A stretch of DNA of 64,000 nt from the NCBI RefSeq assembly GCF_001499995.1, contig NZ_LQIU01000004.1, positions 53,108 through 117,107 on the forward strand. The letters are read 5' to 3'. The position numbers were made by a program, and so were the translations under genes. Position 1 is the stretch's first letter. Every line of letters starts with the position of its first letter. Source of the DNA: Mycobacterium sp. IS-1496 (lineage in GTDB: Bacteria > Actinomycetota > Actinomycetes > Mycobacteriales > Mycobacteriaceae). Below are positions 36,571-45,221 of the stretch, in pieces. Under the pieces are notes generated by a model, which saw nothing but the letters and a program-made list of their open reading frames with translations, did not search any database and had not been told where the DNA came from.

Positions 36571-38106
36571 GTGAGCGGCCACGACGACATCGAGCCCGAG
36601 AACGATCCCCGTGAAGAATGCGGCGTCTTCGGCGTCTGGGCCCCCGGTGAGGATGTGGCCAAGCTCACCTATTACGGCCTCTATGCGCTACAACACCGTG
36701 GCCAGGAAGCCGCGGGCATCGCGGTCGCGGACGGGTCGCAGGTTCTGGTGTTCAAGGATCTCGGCCTCGTCAGCCAGGTGTTCGACGAGCCGACGCTGGC
36801 CGCGATGCACGGACACGTCGCGATCGGGCACTGCCGCTACTCGACCACCGGGTCGACCACGTGGGAGAACGCCCAACCGGTTTTCCGCAACACCCTGGCA
36901 GGCACCGGGGTGGCCGTCGGCCACAACGGCAACCTGGTCAACACCACCGAACTCGCCGCCCGGGCACGCGAAGCCGGGCTGATCAACGGCCGCACCCCCG
37001 GCGCGGCGACCACCGACTCGGACATCCTCGGCGCGCTACTGGCCCACGGCGCCGCCGACGCCACCGTCGAACAGGCGGCCCTCGAACTGCTGCCGACCGT
37101 GCGTGGCGCGTTCTGCCTGACCTTCATGGACGAGAACACCCTCTACGCCGCGCGCGACCCGTACGGCGTCCGCCCGCTGTCGCTGGGGCGGCTGGACCGC
37201 GGCTGGGTGGTGGCATCGGAGACCGCCGCCCTCGACATCGTCGGCGCGTCGTTCGTCCGCGACATCGAACCCGGCGAGCTGCTGGCCATCGACGCCGACG
37301 GCGTGCGCTCCACCCGCTTCGCCAACCCCACCCCGAAGGGGTGCGTCTTCGAATACGTCTACCTGGCCCGGCCCGACAGCACCCTGGCCGGCCGGTCCGT
37401 GCACGCCACCCGCGTGGACATCGGCCGCCGGCTGGCCAGCGAGATGCCGGTCGAGGCGGATCTGGTGATCGGCGTCCCCGAATCCGGCACACCCGCCGCC
37501 GTGGGTTACGCGCAGGGCTCGGGCATCCCGTACGGCCAGGGCCTGATGAAGAACGCCTACGTGGGTCGCACCTTCATCCAGCCGTCGCAGACGATCCGCC
37601 AGCTCGGCATCCGGCTCAAGCTCAACCCGCTCAAAGAGGTCATCCGCGGTAAGCGGCTGATCGTCGTCGACGACTCGATCGTGCGCGGCAACACCCAGCG
37701 GGCGCTGATCCGGATGCTGCGCGAGGCCGGCGCCGTCGAGGTCCACGTCCGGATCGCCTCCCCGCCGGTGCGGTGGCCGTGCTTCTACGGCATCGACTTC
37801 GCCACGCCCGCGGAGCTGATCGCCAACGGCGCCGAGGACGAGGACCAGATGCTCGACGCCGTCCGCCGCGCGATCGGCGCCGACACCCTGGGCTACATCT
37901 CGCAGCAGGGCATGATCGCGGCGACCGAACAGCCCGCGTCGCGGCTGTGCTCGGCGTGCTTCGACGGCGAGTACCCGATCGAGCTGCCTGGCGAGTCCGC
38001 ACTGGGCAAGAACGTCATCGAGCACATGCTCGCCACGGCCGCCCGCAGCGGGATCCCGCTGGAGAAGGTCGACAACGACAACGCCTCGGCGCTCAGGCGT
38101 CCTTGA
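36571..38106 (+). CDS. purF: amidophosphoribosyltransferase
   Basis: First committed purine step, PRPP plus glutamine to phosphoribosylamine. The 511-aa protein is the B. subtilis-like type: a propeptide ends before the nucleophile Cys17 (REECGVFG), and cysteines in KGCVFEY and LCSACFDG are positioned for the 4Fe-4S cluster. The PRPP site is LIVVDDSIVRGNT near residues 365-377. It corresponds to Rv0808. AMP/GMP feedback inhibition is a family trait. Confidence 0.97.
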   Translation: MSGHDDIEPENDPREECGVFGVWAPGEDVAKLTYYGLYALQHRGQEAAGIAVADGSQVLVFKDLGLVSQVFDEPTLAAMHGHVAIGHCRYSTTGSTTWENAQPVFRNTLAGTGVAVGHNGNLVNTTELAARAREAGLINGRTPGAATTDSDILGALLAHGAADATVEQAALELLPTVRGAFCLTFMDENTLYAARDPYGVRPLSLGRLDRGWVVASETAALDIVGASFVRDIEPGELLAIDADGVRSTRFANPTPKGCVFEYVYLARPDSTLAGRSVHATRVDIGRRLASEMPVEADLVIGVPESGTPAAVGYAQGSGIPYGQGLMKNAYVGRTFIQPSQTIRQLGIRLKLNPLKEVIRGKRLIVVDDSIVRGNTQRALIRMLREAGAVEVHVRIASPPVRWPCFYGIDFATPAELIANGAEDEDQMLDAVRRAIGADTLGYISQQGMIAATEQPASRLCSACFDGEYPIELPGESALGKNVIEHMLATAARSGIPLEKVDNDNASALRRP

Positions 38107-38129
38107 CGGCGCCCCGGCCCTGACGGCTC

Positions 38130-39107
38130 CTACTGGGCTACCGCGGGGCTGAACCGCAACAGCTGACGCCTGCCGCCGCTCGCCGCGGTGCCGTTCTGCC
38201 GAAGTGCCGCGGCGACCGCGTCGCGGTAACCGGTCAGCCCGCCCGGCGGTGGCGGAATCACCGCGTCGATGTCGTGTTCGTGCACGACCGCATCGCACTC
38301 CAGCGATTCGACCAGCGGCCGGGCCAGGCCCGACGAGATCGGTGTGACCAGGCCGACCCAGCGACTGGCCAGTGTCGGCGTCAACCACGGCAGCACCACG
38401 AACCGGCGGGGGCGCAGCCCGGCGAGGTCGGCGTAGACCTGCATGGCATCGCCGTACTCGAGGACGTCGGGGCCGCCGATGTCCCATGTCCGCGATGTCG
38501 GCACCACCGCGGTGGCGGCCTCGACCAGGTAGTACAGGGCGTCGTCGATGAAGATCGGCTGAATGGTGTTGTGCACCCACTTCGGCGCGGTCATGACCGG
38601 CAGCCGGTCGGTCAGGTGGCGGATCATCTCGAACGACGCCGACCCCGATCCGACGACGATGCCGGCCTGCAGCACCACCGTCTCGATTCCGGAGTCGATG
38701 AGGATCTCGCCCACCTCGGTGCGCGAGGCCAGATGCCGCGACAGCTCGACACCCTCGGGGTGCAGGCCGCTGAGGTACACCACCCGCCGGACCCCGGCCT
38801 GCTCGGCCGCGGCCACCACGTTGCGGGCCGACTCGGCCTCTTCGGCGACGAAGTTCTTCGACGTGCCCATCGAGTGCACGAGGTAATAGACGACGTCCAC
38901 TCCATCGAAGGCCTCGACCAGCGAGTCGCGGTCTGTCAGATCGCCCTGCGCCACCTCGACCTGCGCGCGCCACGGCGCGTCATCGAGCTTGCCGGGGGTG
39001 CGAGCCATCGCGCGGACCTGCAGGCCCCGGTCGAGAAGTGCGGGGACGAGTCGACCGCCGATGTAGCCCGTCGCGCCCGTCACCAAGCACCGGATGTTGT
39101 CAGCCAC
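38130..39107 (-). CDS. NAD(P)-binding epimerase/reductase-like protein
   Basis: A 325-aa extended-SDR-like protein with the Rossmann motif LVTGATGYIGGRLVPALL at the N-terminus, GVDVVYYLVHSMG around the usual catalytic region, and RRVVYLSGLHPEG. The YxxxK pair is not evident, as in NmrA-like or atypical members. GTG 39107 gives VADNIRCLVTG, the normal length; the frame is open much further upstream but unconserved there. The substrate is unknown. Confidence 0.85.
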   Translation of the reverse strand: MADNIRCLVTGATGYIGGRLVPALLDRGLQVRAMARTPGKLDDAPWRAQVEVAQGDLTDRDSLVEAFDGVDVVYYLVHSMGTSKNFVAEEAESARNVVAAAEQAGVRRVVYLSGLHPEGVELSRHLASRTEVGEILIDSGIETVVLQAGIVVGSGSASFEMIRHLTDRLPVMTAPKWVHNTIQPIFIDDALYYLVEAATAVVPTSRTWDIGGPDVLEYGDAMQVYADLAGLRPRRFVVLPWLTPTLASRWVGLVTPISSGLARPLVESLECDAVVHEHDIDAVIPPPPGGLTGYRDAVAAALRQNGTAASGGRRQLLRFSPAVAQ

Positions 39108-39178
39108 GCCAGATCTCCGTTCGGTTGCCGTCTCGTGTGATTCGGAGCCGGTACGCGCACGGATGACCGCAGAACGGC

Positions 39179-39613
39179 TCAGGCAAACCCACAGCCGGGA
39201 TCGGGTGCGTCGTCGGCGAGCGGCGCACCGGAGGGGTTGAGGTAGAGGACCTGCAGGACCAGCGGCGTCGGACCGACGTTGCGGCCGATGTGCACGTAGC
39301 CCGGGCCACCCTTCTCGCTGATGTCCTGACCGGCGACGTAGAAACCGTCGACCGAACAGTCCGCCCGGTGGTGCAGCAAGACGCCCTCCTTGACGGTGGC
39401 GAACAACTGACCCGGATGGGAATGCCAGCCGGTGCTCCCACCGGGGGCGATGGTGATCTCCCGAAAGATGTAGTCGGTCCCGGCGTCCGTCATCTCCCAC
39501 AGGATCGTGCCCTGGGTGTCACGAGCGGGTGTGGCCGCCGCGGGCGCCGCCGGGGCGGTCGCTGCCGCGAAAGTGATTGCCGCGGCGGTCAGGGCAACGC
39601 GCGTGGAGTTCAT
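39179..39613 (-). CDS. exported cupin-fold protein
   Basis: A 144-aa protein with a Sec signal (TRVALTAAAITFAAATA then an Ala-Pro-rich cleavage region). The mature part has the cupin metal motif GWHSHPGQLFATVKEG and a second His in GPGYVHIGRN. Two cysteines (ADCSV, DPGCGFA) may form a disulfide outside the cell. ATG 39613 is preferred to one six codons earlier because it gives a normal signal. Function unknown. Confidence 0.8.
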   Translation of the reverse strand: MNSTRVALTAAAITFAAATAPAAPAAATPARDTQGTILWEMTDAGTDYIFREITIAPGGSTGWHSHPGQLFATVKEGVLLHHRADCSVDGFYVAGQDISEKGGPGYVHIGRNVGPTPLVLQVLYLNPSGAPLADDAPDPGCGFA

Positions 39614-39706
39614 GGGCGCCAACGGTGTCACACCGGTGACCCGGCCGCGGGGAAACGCGCAGGCAGGGATCGCCGATGGCGTTTACCGTCTGCACACCGC
39701 GACCGG

Positions 39707-39712
39707 TAGCCT
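39707..39712 (+). promoter_or_regulatory. purM -10 element
   Basis: TAGCCT, 8 nt before the purM ATG, with TTTACC 19 nt further upstream as a weak -35. Leaderless or nearly so. Confidence 0.45.
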
Positions 39713-39720
39713 TTCCCTCG

Positions 39721-40794
<1,074 letters not shown>

Positions 40795-40807
40795 TGCGAC
40801 GGAAGGA

Positions 40808-40987
40808 CTAGCGGCGCCAGTCGTCCTCGGGCGCCCACGGGTCGTCGGCTACGCCGTCGCTGGGGTCCAAGTCGTCGGACCCGCCGGCCAGCTCGCGCTG
40901 TAGCCGTTCGAAGTCAGTTTGGGGCGAGCTGTACTTCAGGTCACGAGCAACCTTCGTCTGCTTCGCCTTCGCCCGGCCGCGGCCCAT
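40808..40987 (-). CDS. DUF3073 small acidic protein (Rv0810c-like)
   Basis: A 59-aa protein that reads MGRGRAKAKQTKVARDLKYS, then an acidic tail ending DDPWAPEDDWRR. The basic head, YSSPxTD and acidic end are the DUF3073 pattern found across actinobacteria. Function is unknown. It converges on purM with 13 bp between stops. The ATG lies after GGGGGTCCCC. Confidence 0.9.
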   Translation of the reverse strand: MGRGRAKAKQTKVARDLKYSSPQTDFERLQRELAGGSDDLDPSDGVADDPWAPEDDWRR

Positions 40988-41003
40988 AGGGGACCCCCTC
41001 GCG

Positions 41004-41058
41004 CAATAACGGAGCGGCCCTGAGAACTGGCGGCTCCGATTCTCCGATGTCGTTATTG
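41004..41058 (-). promoter_or_regulatory. inverted-repeat leader/promoter region of the DUF3073 gene
   Basis: CAATAACG and CGTTATTG form perfect outer arms 39 bp apart, with GGAGC/GCTCC arms nested inside. On the minus strand TTGGCA, 17 bp and GAGAAT make a plausible promoter in the same stretch. It could be an operator or an RNA hairpin in the leader. Confidence 0.4.
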
Positions 41059-41124
41059 TCCTGCCAACACTTTAGCGTGCCCGCCCGCCATGTGCTGGCA
41101 TGCCCTCGCCAGCGGTGACCAGAC

Positions 41125-42195
41125 TCACCGGCCGCCGCCGCGGAGCCGCTCCACGGCAAGCCGGCCCGCGCCCACGTGGTCGGTGTCCGGCAGGGAGTCG
41201 GCGTCGATGACCGCGCTCGCCTCGACCTCTCCGCCGGTGGTCAGTGGGGTGTCGGCGGGCAGGCCGCGCTTGACGAGCGCGAGCGCCACCGGACCGTCGT
41301 CGATGTGCTCGACGACGGTGCCGACCCGCCCGACGGTGCGGCCGCCGGCGAGCACCGGGTCACCGGTGGACGGACGGTCGGTGGTCCCGTCGAGGTGCAG
41401 CCGGACCAGCATGCGGGGCGGTTTTCCCAGGTTGTGGACGCGGGCGACCGTCTCCTGGCCGCGGTAGCAGCCCTTGTCGAGATGCACCGCGCTGCCGATC
41501 CAGCCGACCTCGTGCGGGATGGTCCGTTCATCGGTGTCGACCCCCAGCCGGGGTCGCAGGGCGGCCACCCGGTGCGCCTCGTAGGCCCACACCCCGGCCG
41601 GGCGGACGCCTGCGGCGGTGAGTCGGCTCTGCCAGTCGGCGGCCTCCGCGCGGGGCACCACGAGGTCGAGTTCAAGTCCGTCGGCGGGCAGCCGTCGCAC
41701 GAAACCACCGCCGGGCAGGGCTGTCGCGGTCGATTCCGCCGGTAGCGAACCCAGCCCCAGCGCGTCGAGAACGGGCGTGTCGGCCAACGCGGGACCCAGA
41801 AGTGACAACACCGCGAGGTCGGCGGGCTCGATCGTCACGTCGGCCCAGAACACCATCCTGCGGAGGTAGGCCGACAGCGGATCGCCGCGCCAGGGCTCGG
41901 TGTCCAGATACAGCACGCCGCCGAGTTCGGTCTGCCACCAGTGGTCCTCCACCCGGCCCTGGCCGTCGAGGCTCAGGTTCTGGATGACCGTGCCGTCGGG
42001 TTGTTCGCTGACGTGCTGGCTGGAGATGGTGTGCAGCCAGGACCGGCGTTCACCGCCGGTCAGGGCGAGGGTGGCGCGGTGTGAGCGGTCGACGACCACG
42101 GCGCCGTCGGCGGCGGCGCGCTGTTCGCCCAGCGGGTCGCCGTGGTGCCACACCGCCCCGGCGTCCGGCCCTTCGGGCACGGGTACTGCTGACAT
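41125..42195 (-). CDS. ygfZ: folate-binding YgfZ-like protein
   Basis: A 356-aa GcvT-like protein that helps Fe-S cluster assembly or repair in a folate-dependent manner in known members. The family signature KGCYRGQE is near residues 243-250, including its conserved cysteine. TAGAGT lies exactly 6 nt before the ATG on the minus strand, a leaderless arrangement. It corresponds to Rv0811c and diverges from the lyase gene. Confidence 0.92.
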   Translation of the reverse strand: MSAVPVPEGPDAGAVWHHGDPLGEQRAAADGAVVVDRSHRATLALTGGERRSWLHTISSQHVSEQPDGTVIQNLSLDGQGRVEDHWWQTELGGVLYLDTEPWRGDPLSAYLRRMVFWADVTIEPADLAVLSLLGPALADTPVLDALGLGSLPAESTATALPGGGFVRRLPADGLELDLVVPRAEAADWQSRLTAAGVRPAGVWAYEAHRVAALRPRLGVDTDERTIPHEVGWIGSAVHLDKGCYRGQETVARVHNLGKPPRMLVRLHLDGTTDRPSTGDPVLAGGRTVGRVGTVVEHIDDGPVALALVKRGLPADTPLTTGGEVEASAVIDADSLPDTDHVGAGRLAVERLRGGGR

Positions 42196-42201
42196 AGGTC
42201 A

Positions 42202-42219
42202 ACTCTACGGGTCTACGCT
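42202..42219. promoter_or_regulatory. compact divergent promoter, ygfZ / aminodeoxychorismate lyase-like
   Basis: Minus-strand TAGAGT (42202-42207) is 6 nt from the ygfZ ATG. Plus-strand TACGCT (42214-42219) is 8 nt from the ATG at 42228. The 32-bp gap thus holds two -10 boxes and no leader for either gene. Confidence 0.5.
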
Positions 42220-42227
42220 GGTGGGCC

Positions 42228-43106
42228 ATGGCGAGCGGACCCGCTGTGGTCGTCACCCTCGACGGTGCCGTCCACGACGCGCAGACACCCCTGTTGCATG
42301 CCGACGACCTGGCCGCCGTCCGGGGCGACGGCATCTTCGAGACCCTGCTGGTCCGCGACGGCCGTCCCTGCCTGCTGGAGGCGCACCTCGGACGGCTCGC
42401 CCAGTCGGCGCGGCTGATGGAACTGCCCGCCCCCGATCTGCCGCGCTGGCGTTCGACGGTGACCACCGCGGTACACCGCTGGGCGGCGGACGGCGGCGAC
42501 GAAGGGGTGCTGCGGTTGGTGTACAGCCGTGGCCGCGAAAGCGGCGGCGCACCAACCGCTTTCGTCACGATCGGTGCTCTGCCGGCCCGGGTGGCGGCCG
42601 CCCGCCGGGACGGGGTGGCGGCGCTGACGCTGGCGCGCGGCCTACCGACCGGCGCCGCCGACCTGCCGTGGCTGCTCGCGGGGGCCAAGACGCTGTCCTA
42701 TGCGGTGAACATGGCCGCGCTGCGGCACGCCGAGAAGCAGGGCGCCGGCGACGTCGTCTTCGTCAGCTCCGACGGCCACATCCTCGAGGGGCCGCGGTCG
42801 ACAGTGGTGATCGCCACCGAGATGGAGGACGGCGGACTGGGGCTGCTCACCCCGCCGCCGTGGTATCCGATCCTGCGCGGCACCACCCAGCAGGCGTTGT
42901 TCGAGGTGGCGCGCAACAAGGGCTACGACTGTGACTACCGGGCGCTGGTTCCTGCCGATCTGACTGCGGCACAGGGTGTTTGGCTGGTCTCCAGCATCAC
43001 GCTGGCGGCCCGGGTGCATACCCTCGACGGGGTGCCGCTGCGGCCGACGCCGCTGGCGGGCGAGATGGCCGCGCTGGTCGACGCGGCCATCGTCAGCGAT
43101 CGCTGA
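42228..43106 (+). CDS. pabC: class IV PLP enzyme, aminodeoxychorismate lyase-like
   Basis: A 292-aa fold-type IV PLP protein (branched-chain aminotransferase / aminodeoxychorismate lyase). GDGIFETLLVRDGRP is the early motif, the PLP lysine is in LLAGAKTLSYAVNMAA near residue 153, and LEGPRSTVVI and PILRGTTQQAL complete the site. In M. tuberculosis Rv0812, in the same place, has been assigned as the PabC that makes p-aminobenzoate for folate. A D-amino acid transaminase role is the alternative. Confidence 0.85.
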   Translation: MASGPAVVVTLDGAVHDAQTPLLHADDLAAVRGDGIFETLLVRDGRPCLLEAHLGRLAQSARLMELPAPDLPRWRSTVTTAVHRWAADGGDEGVLRLVYSRGRESGGAPTAFVTIGALPARVAAARRDGVAALTLARGLPTGAADLPWLLAGAKTLSYAVNMAALRHAEKQGAGDVVFVSSDGHILEGPRSTVVIATEMEDGGLGLLTPPPWYPILRGTTQQALFEVARNKGYDCDYRALVPADLTAAQGVWLVSSITLAARVHTLDGVPLRPTPLAGEMAALVDAAIVSDR

Positions 43107-43124
43107 CGGCGTACCGAAAATTCC

Positions 43125-43153
43125 TTGTCGGTGCGAGCATCCGCGGGTACGGT
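43125..43153 (+). promoter_or_regulatory. sigma-A-type promoter of the RNA candidate
   Basis: TTGTCG at 43125-43130, a 17-bp spacer, and TACGGT at 43148-43153, which fits TANNNT. Expected transcript start is about 43160. It lies 19 bp after the end of the lyase-like gene. Confidence 0.6.
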
Positions 43154-43159
43154 CGCTCG

Positions 43160-43345
43160 TACACAGGGAAGGAGGTGGTCCGACAAATTGAGTGACTTAT
43201 GGACATGTGAGGTGGCTGCCCGCTAGCAGCACCGGGGAAGTCGAGCACCGACCTGCGTGCGCTGGCGAATTCCCCGCAGTCACCCGGCCCCCGAGCCCCT
43301 CGGTCCGTCCAACCAGGAACCAACGGCTCGGGGGTCGCCCATTTC
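43160..43345 (+). ncRNA. candidate structured RNA with a ribosome-tail complement
   Basis: No downstream plus-strand gene exists for almost 5 kb, so this is not an ordinary leader. From the promoter above, the RNA would begin with AAGGAGGTGGTCC (43169-43181), complementary to the 13 nt at the 16S 3' tail with one G-U pair. Three consecutive stems follow: GGTGGCTGC with GCAGCACC (43211-43233, one bulge), CGGGGAA with TTCCCCG (43233-43276), and CCCCCGAGCC with GGCTCGGGGG (43288-43334). The last could act as terminator. A 12-codon ORF ends in the loop of the first stem. I cannot assign it to a named RNA family. Confidence 0.6.
43188..43226 (+). CDS. possible 12-residue peptide in the RNA candidate
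   Basis: TTG AGT GAC ... TAG encodes MSDLWTCEVAAR. It begins 12 nt after GGAGG of an exceptionally long ribosome-binding match, and its TAG falls in the loop of the first stem, as in attenuator-type leader peptides. The spacing is longer than ideal and translation is unproven. Confidence 0.35.
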   Translation: MSDLWTCEVAAR

Positions 43346-43366
43346 CCGGGTCTTTCGGCTCCCGCG

Positions 43367-43618
43367 TCAGCCCGGACCCGGCGCCAGCGACGCGCAGGAC
43401 TTCAATGCCTCGTCCCATGCCGCCCGGTCCACGCCGGCGGGCGGACCGGTGTTCGGGCCCGGTGCGGCGGGCACACCGTGCTCGTTGAGGCACTCCGCGT
43501 AGGAGCCGTGGCCGCTCGGGCTCGAGGAGGGTCCGGATTCCGACGGCGATTGCTCGGCCGCACACGCCGCCAACAGCCCCGCGGCGGCCAGAACCGCCGT
43601 GATCGTCCGCACGCGCAC
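43367..43618 (-). CDS. small lipoprotein
   Basis: An 83-aa predicted lipoprotein: short basic start, hydrophobic stretch VLAAAGLLAAC with lipobox cysteine at residue 19, then a Ser/Pro/Gly-rich linker and a C-terminal part with two cysteines (YAECLNEHG, LKSCASL). The GTG start overlaps the previous TAG by one base (TAGTG), so translation is coupled to the nitrobindin-like gene. Function unknown. Confidence 0.75.
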   Translation of the reverse strand: MRVRTITAVLAAAGLLAACAAEQSPSESGPSSSPSGHGSYAECLNEHGVPAAPGPNTGPPAGVDRAAWDEALKSCASLAPGPG

Positions 43619-44292
43619 TATCCGGCGTACCTCGACAGCCGCGCCGACAGGTGCGGCACCAGCCCGCCGTCGGCGTCCACACGCTCCTCGACGTAGGCCA
43701 GATCGCCGCCCTCGACGATGCCGTAGAGCCGCTTCGCGCCGCCGACCAACATCCCCGACTTGCTGCGGGCCAGCGCGTCGGTGACCAACTCCCACGACGA
43801 CTGGTTGCGCGGCCGGCCGTAGAACAATTCGATGTAGCCGGCCGAATGGGCCAGCAGCAGTTCGATCGCCTGCGATTCGGAGGGGTCACCGGGATCGGAC
43901 ACGAAACGCCAGAACCCCGTCTCCCGCAACCACACCCGCTCGTACTCACCGGACTCGGTCAGCCGCCACGAGCGGGCTTCCCAGTTCAGGTAGTCGCCAC
44001 CGTCGTGGGAGACGACGATCTGCTGACCGAACCGGTAGTCGCCGTGGGGGCCCCGGCCTTCTCCTTCACCGCGCCACACGCCGACCAACGGCAGCAGTGC
44101 GAGCAGCGCGTCGTTGAAATCGACCCCCCTGCGCAGGTTCGCGGTGTCCGCGGGCAAGGGGAGATCGTCGAAAGCGGGGATGTTGCGCGACGCAGTGACT
44201 TTGGCCCGTTCGGCGGCGTCCGCTACGGCGCGGTCGCCGGACGTCGAGAAGATGGAACCGGCGGCGTCTTCGGGTTCGTGCGGTGCGGTCAC
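43618..44292 (-). CDS. nitrobindin/FABP-like beta-barrel protein (Rv0813c-like)
   Basis: A 224-aa protein. After about 60 disordered residues comes the ten-stranded barrel with [14 protein letters not shown], the GxWxGxG motif of nitrobindins, then [11 protein letters not shown]. His in [13 protein letters not shown] near the C-terminus is at the position of the haem ligand in nitrobindins. It corresponds to Rv0813c. Haem or a hydrophobic ligand is possible. It is coupled at both ends, to the 32-aa peptide and to the lipoprotein. Confidence 0.85.
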   Translation of the reverse strand: MTAPHEPEDAAGSIFSTSGDRAVADAAERAKVTASRNIPAFDDLPLPADTANLRRGVDFNDALLALLPLVGVWRGEGEGRGPHGDYRFGQQIVVSHDGGDYLNWEARSWRLTESGEYERVWLRETGFWRFVSDPGDPSESQAIELLLAHSAGYIELFYGRPRNQSSWELVTDALARSKSGMLVGGAKRLYGIVEGGDLAYVEERVDADGGLVPHLSARLSRYAG

Positions 44293-44387
44293 GACTCGTC
44301 GGTGATGAGGCGGTAGAGCGCGTACAGCGCGAACCACGTGATCACCAAGGTGCACACCACCAACAGGATTTCGTAGAACAGGACCAC
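44289..44387 (-). CDS. 32-aa single-pass membrane peptide
   Basis: GTG 44387 to TGA 44289 reads [20 protein letters not shown] followed by [12 protein letters not shown]. One hydrophobic helix of about 22 residues is followed by a short polar tail, so it is probably anchored with the tail in the cytosol. Its TGA overlaps the GTG of the nitrobindin-like gene by 4 nt. The coupling and the clean membrane profile argue that it is real. No function is known. Confidence 0.65.
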   Translation of the reverse strand: MVLFYEILLVVCTLVITWFALYALYRLITDES

Positions 44388-44432
44388 GAAACCAGTCTAA
44401 CCGCAGGCGGAACGCGGTTCGCGTCCGGCCGG

Positions 44433-44753
44433 TCAGCCGATCTTGTACTCGAACTGGGGACAGAACGCGCCGGTCGCCGCCCCGATGAACACACCGGCCT
44501 GATAGTCGGTCCAATCGGTGACGCTGAGCAGATCGGACACCTCGTCGGCGAAGGTGGCGCCGTTGCTCCAGTCCGAGCAGACGGCATGGCCGGTGTCGAG
44601 GACGGCCGGGGTGTCGACCGCCTCCCACACGATGCCCTCGTTGCGGATGATGGTGAGGAAGTCCTCCTCGGGCCCGGCGGCGGCAACGGGTGCGGTCGCC
44701 AGCGCAACGGCGCCGATTGCTGATGCGGCCGCGCACACGAGCGTCACGTTCAT
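44433..44753 (-). CDS. DUF732 exported protein
   Basis: A 106-aa secreted mycobacterial protein. The signal peptide [20 protein letters not shown] ends at AAAGPEEDF. The mature part is the DUF732 fold, with Cys in GHAVCSDW and GAFCPQFEY forming the conserved disulfide pair. AGGAC lies 5 nt before the ATG. Function of DUF732 proteins is unknown. Confidence 0.87.
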   Translation of the reverse strand: MNVTLVCAAASAIGAVALATAPVAAAGPEEDFLTIIRNEGIVWEAVDTPAVLDTGHAVCSDWSNGATFADEVSDLLSVTDWTDYQAGVFIGAATGAFCPQFEYKIG

Positions 44754-44870
44754 GGTCAGTCCTGTTCAACGGGGTGGACACCTGCGACGACGCAGGAATT
44801 GACCACATCGTGACCGACCATCGTGGGATGTGCAGCGAATTCACAGAAATTTGCGAATCCGTCAACGCGC

Positions 44871-44896
44871 ACGCCGGGGCGCGGACGCCCCGGCGT
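44871..44896 (-). terminator. hairpin terminator of the cysA2-sseC operon
   Basis: ACGCCGGGGCG and CGCCCCGGCGT are perfect 11-bp arms around a 4-nt loop. It lies 18 bp after the stop of the sseC gene. Confidence 0.8.
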
Positions 44897-44914
44897 GGCG
44901 AACGATCAGTCCGG

Positions 44915-45217
44915 TCAGGCGACCTTGACGTCGACCTCGTGGATCCCGGCGCCCGACGGGGCGACGGTGGCGTCGCCGTTGCCGACCTTCGACAGCGCGC
45001 GCAGCGTCCAGGTGCCCGGCGCGGCGAAGAACCGGAAGTCCCCGGTGGCCGACGCGACGACCTCGGCGGTGAACTCGTCGGAGGCGTCGAGCAGGCGCAC
45101 GAAGGCGCCGCCGACCGCCTGGCCGGAGCCGTCCACCACACGACCGGTGATCACGGTTTCCTTCTCCAGATCGACGCTGGCGGGCAGTGCCAGGCCTTGC
45201 TTAGGAGGAGCGCACAT
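44915..45217 (-). CDS. sseC: DUF1416 protein SseC
   Basis: A 100-aa protein that follows cysA2 throughout mycobacteria. The body [20 protein letters not shown] is a transthyretin-like or carboxypeptidase-regulatory beta fold (DUF1416); [13 protein letters not shown] at the start has a conserved Cys. ATG 45217 is 4 nt after the cysA2 stop. It is thought to accompany thiosulfate sulfurtransferase in sulfur handling; its exact activity is not established. It corresponds to Rv0814c. Confidence 0.88.
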   Translation of the reverse strand: MCAPPKQGLALPASVDLEKETVITGRVVDGSGQAVGGAFVRLLDASDEFTAEVVASATGDFRFFAAPGTWTLRALSKVGNGDATVAPSGAGIHEVDVKVA

Positions 45218-45221
45218 ATGT

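Noticed and set aside
39676..39720. Upstream ATG for purM
   Set aside because: It would place the start upstream of the TAGCCT promoter box and add unconserved residues.
43192..43488. Plus-strand 98-codon frame beginning with GTG in the RNA candidate
   Set aside because: It runs antisense into the lipoprotein gene, its composition is Pro/Arg-rich without domains, and the region is better explained by RNA stems; a protein homologue search could reopen it.
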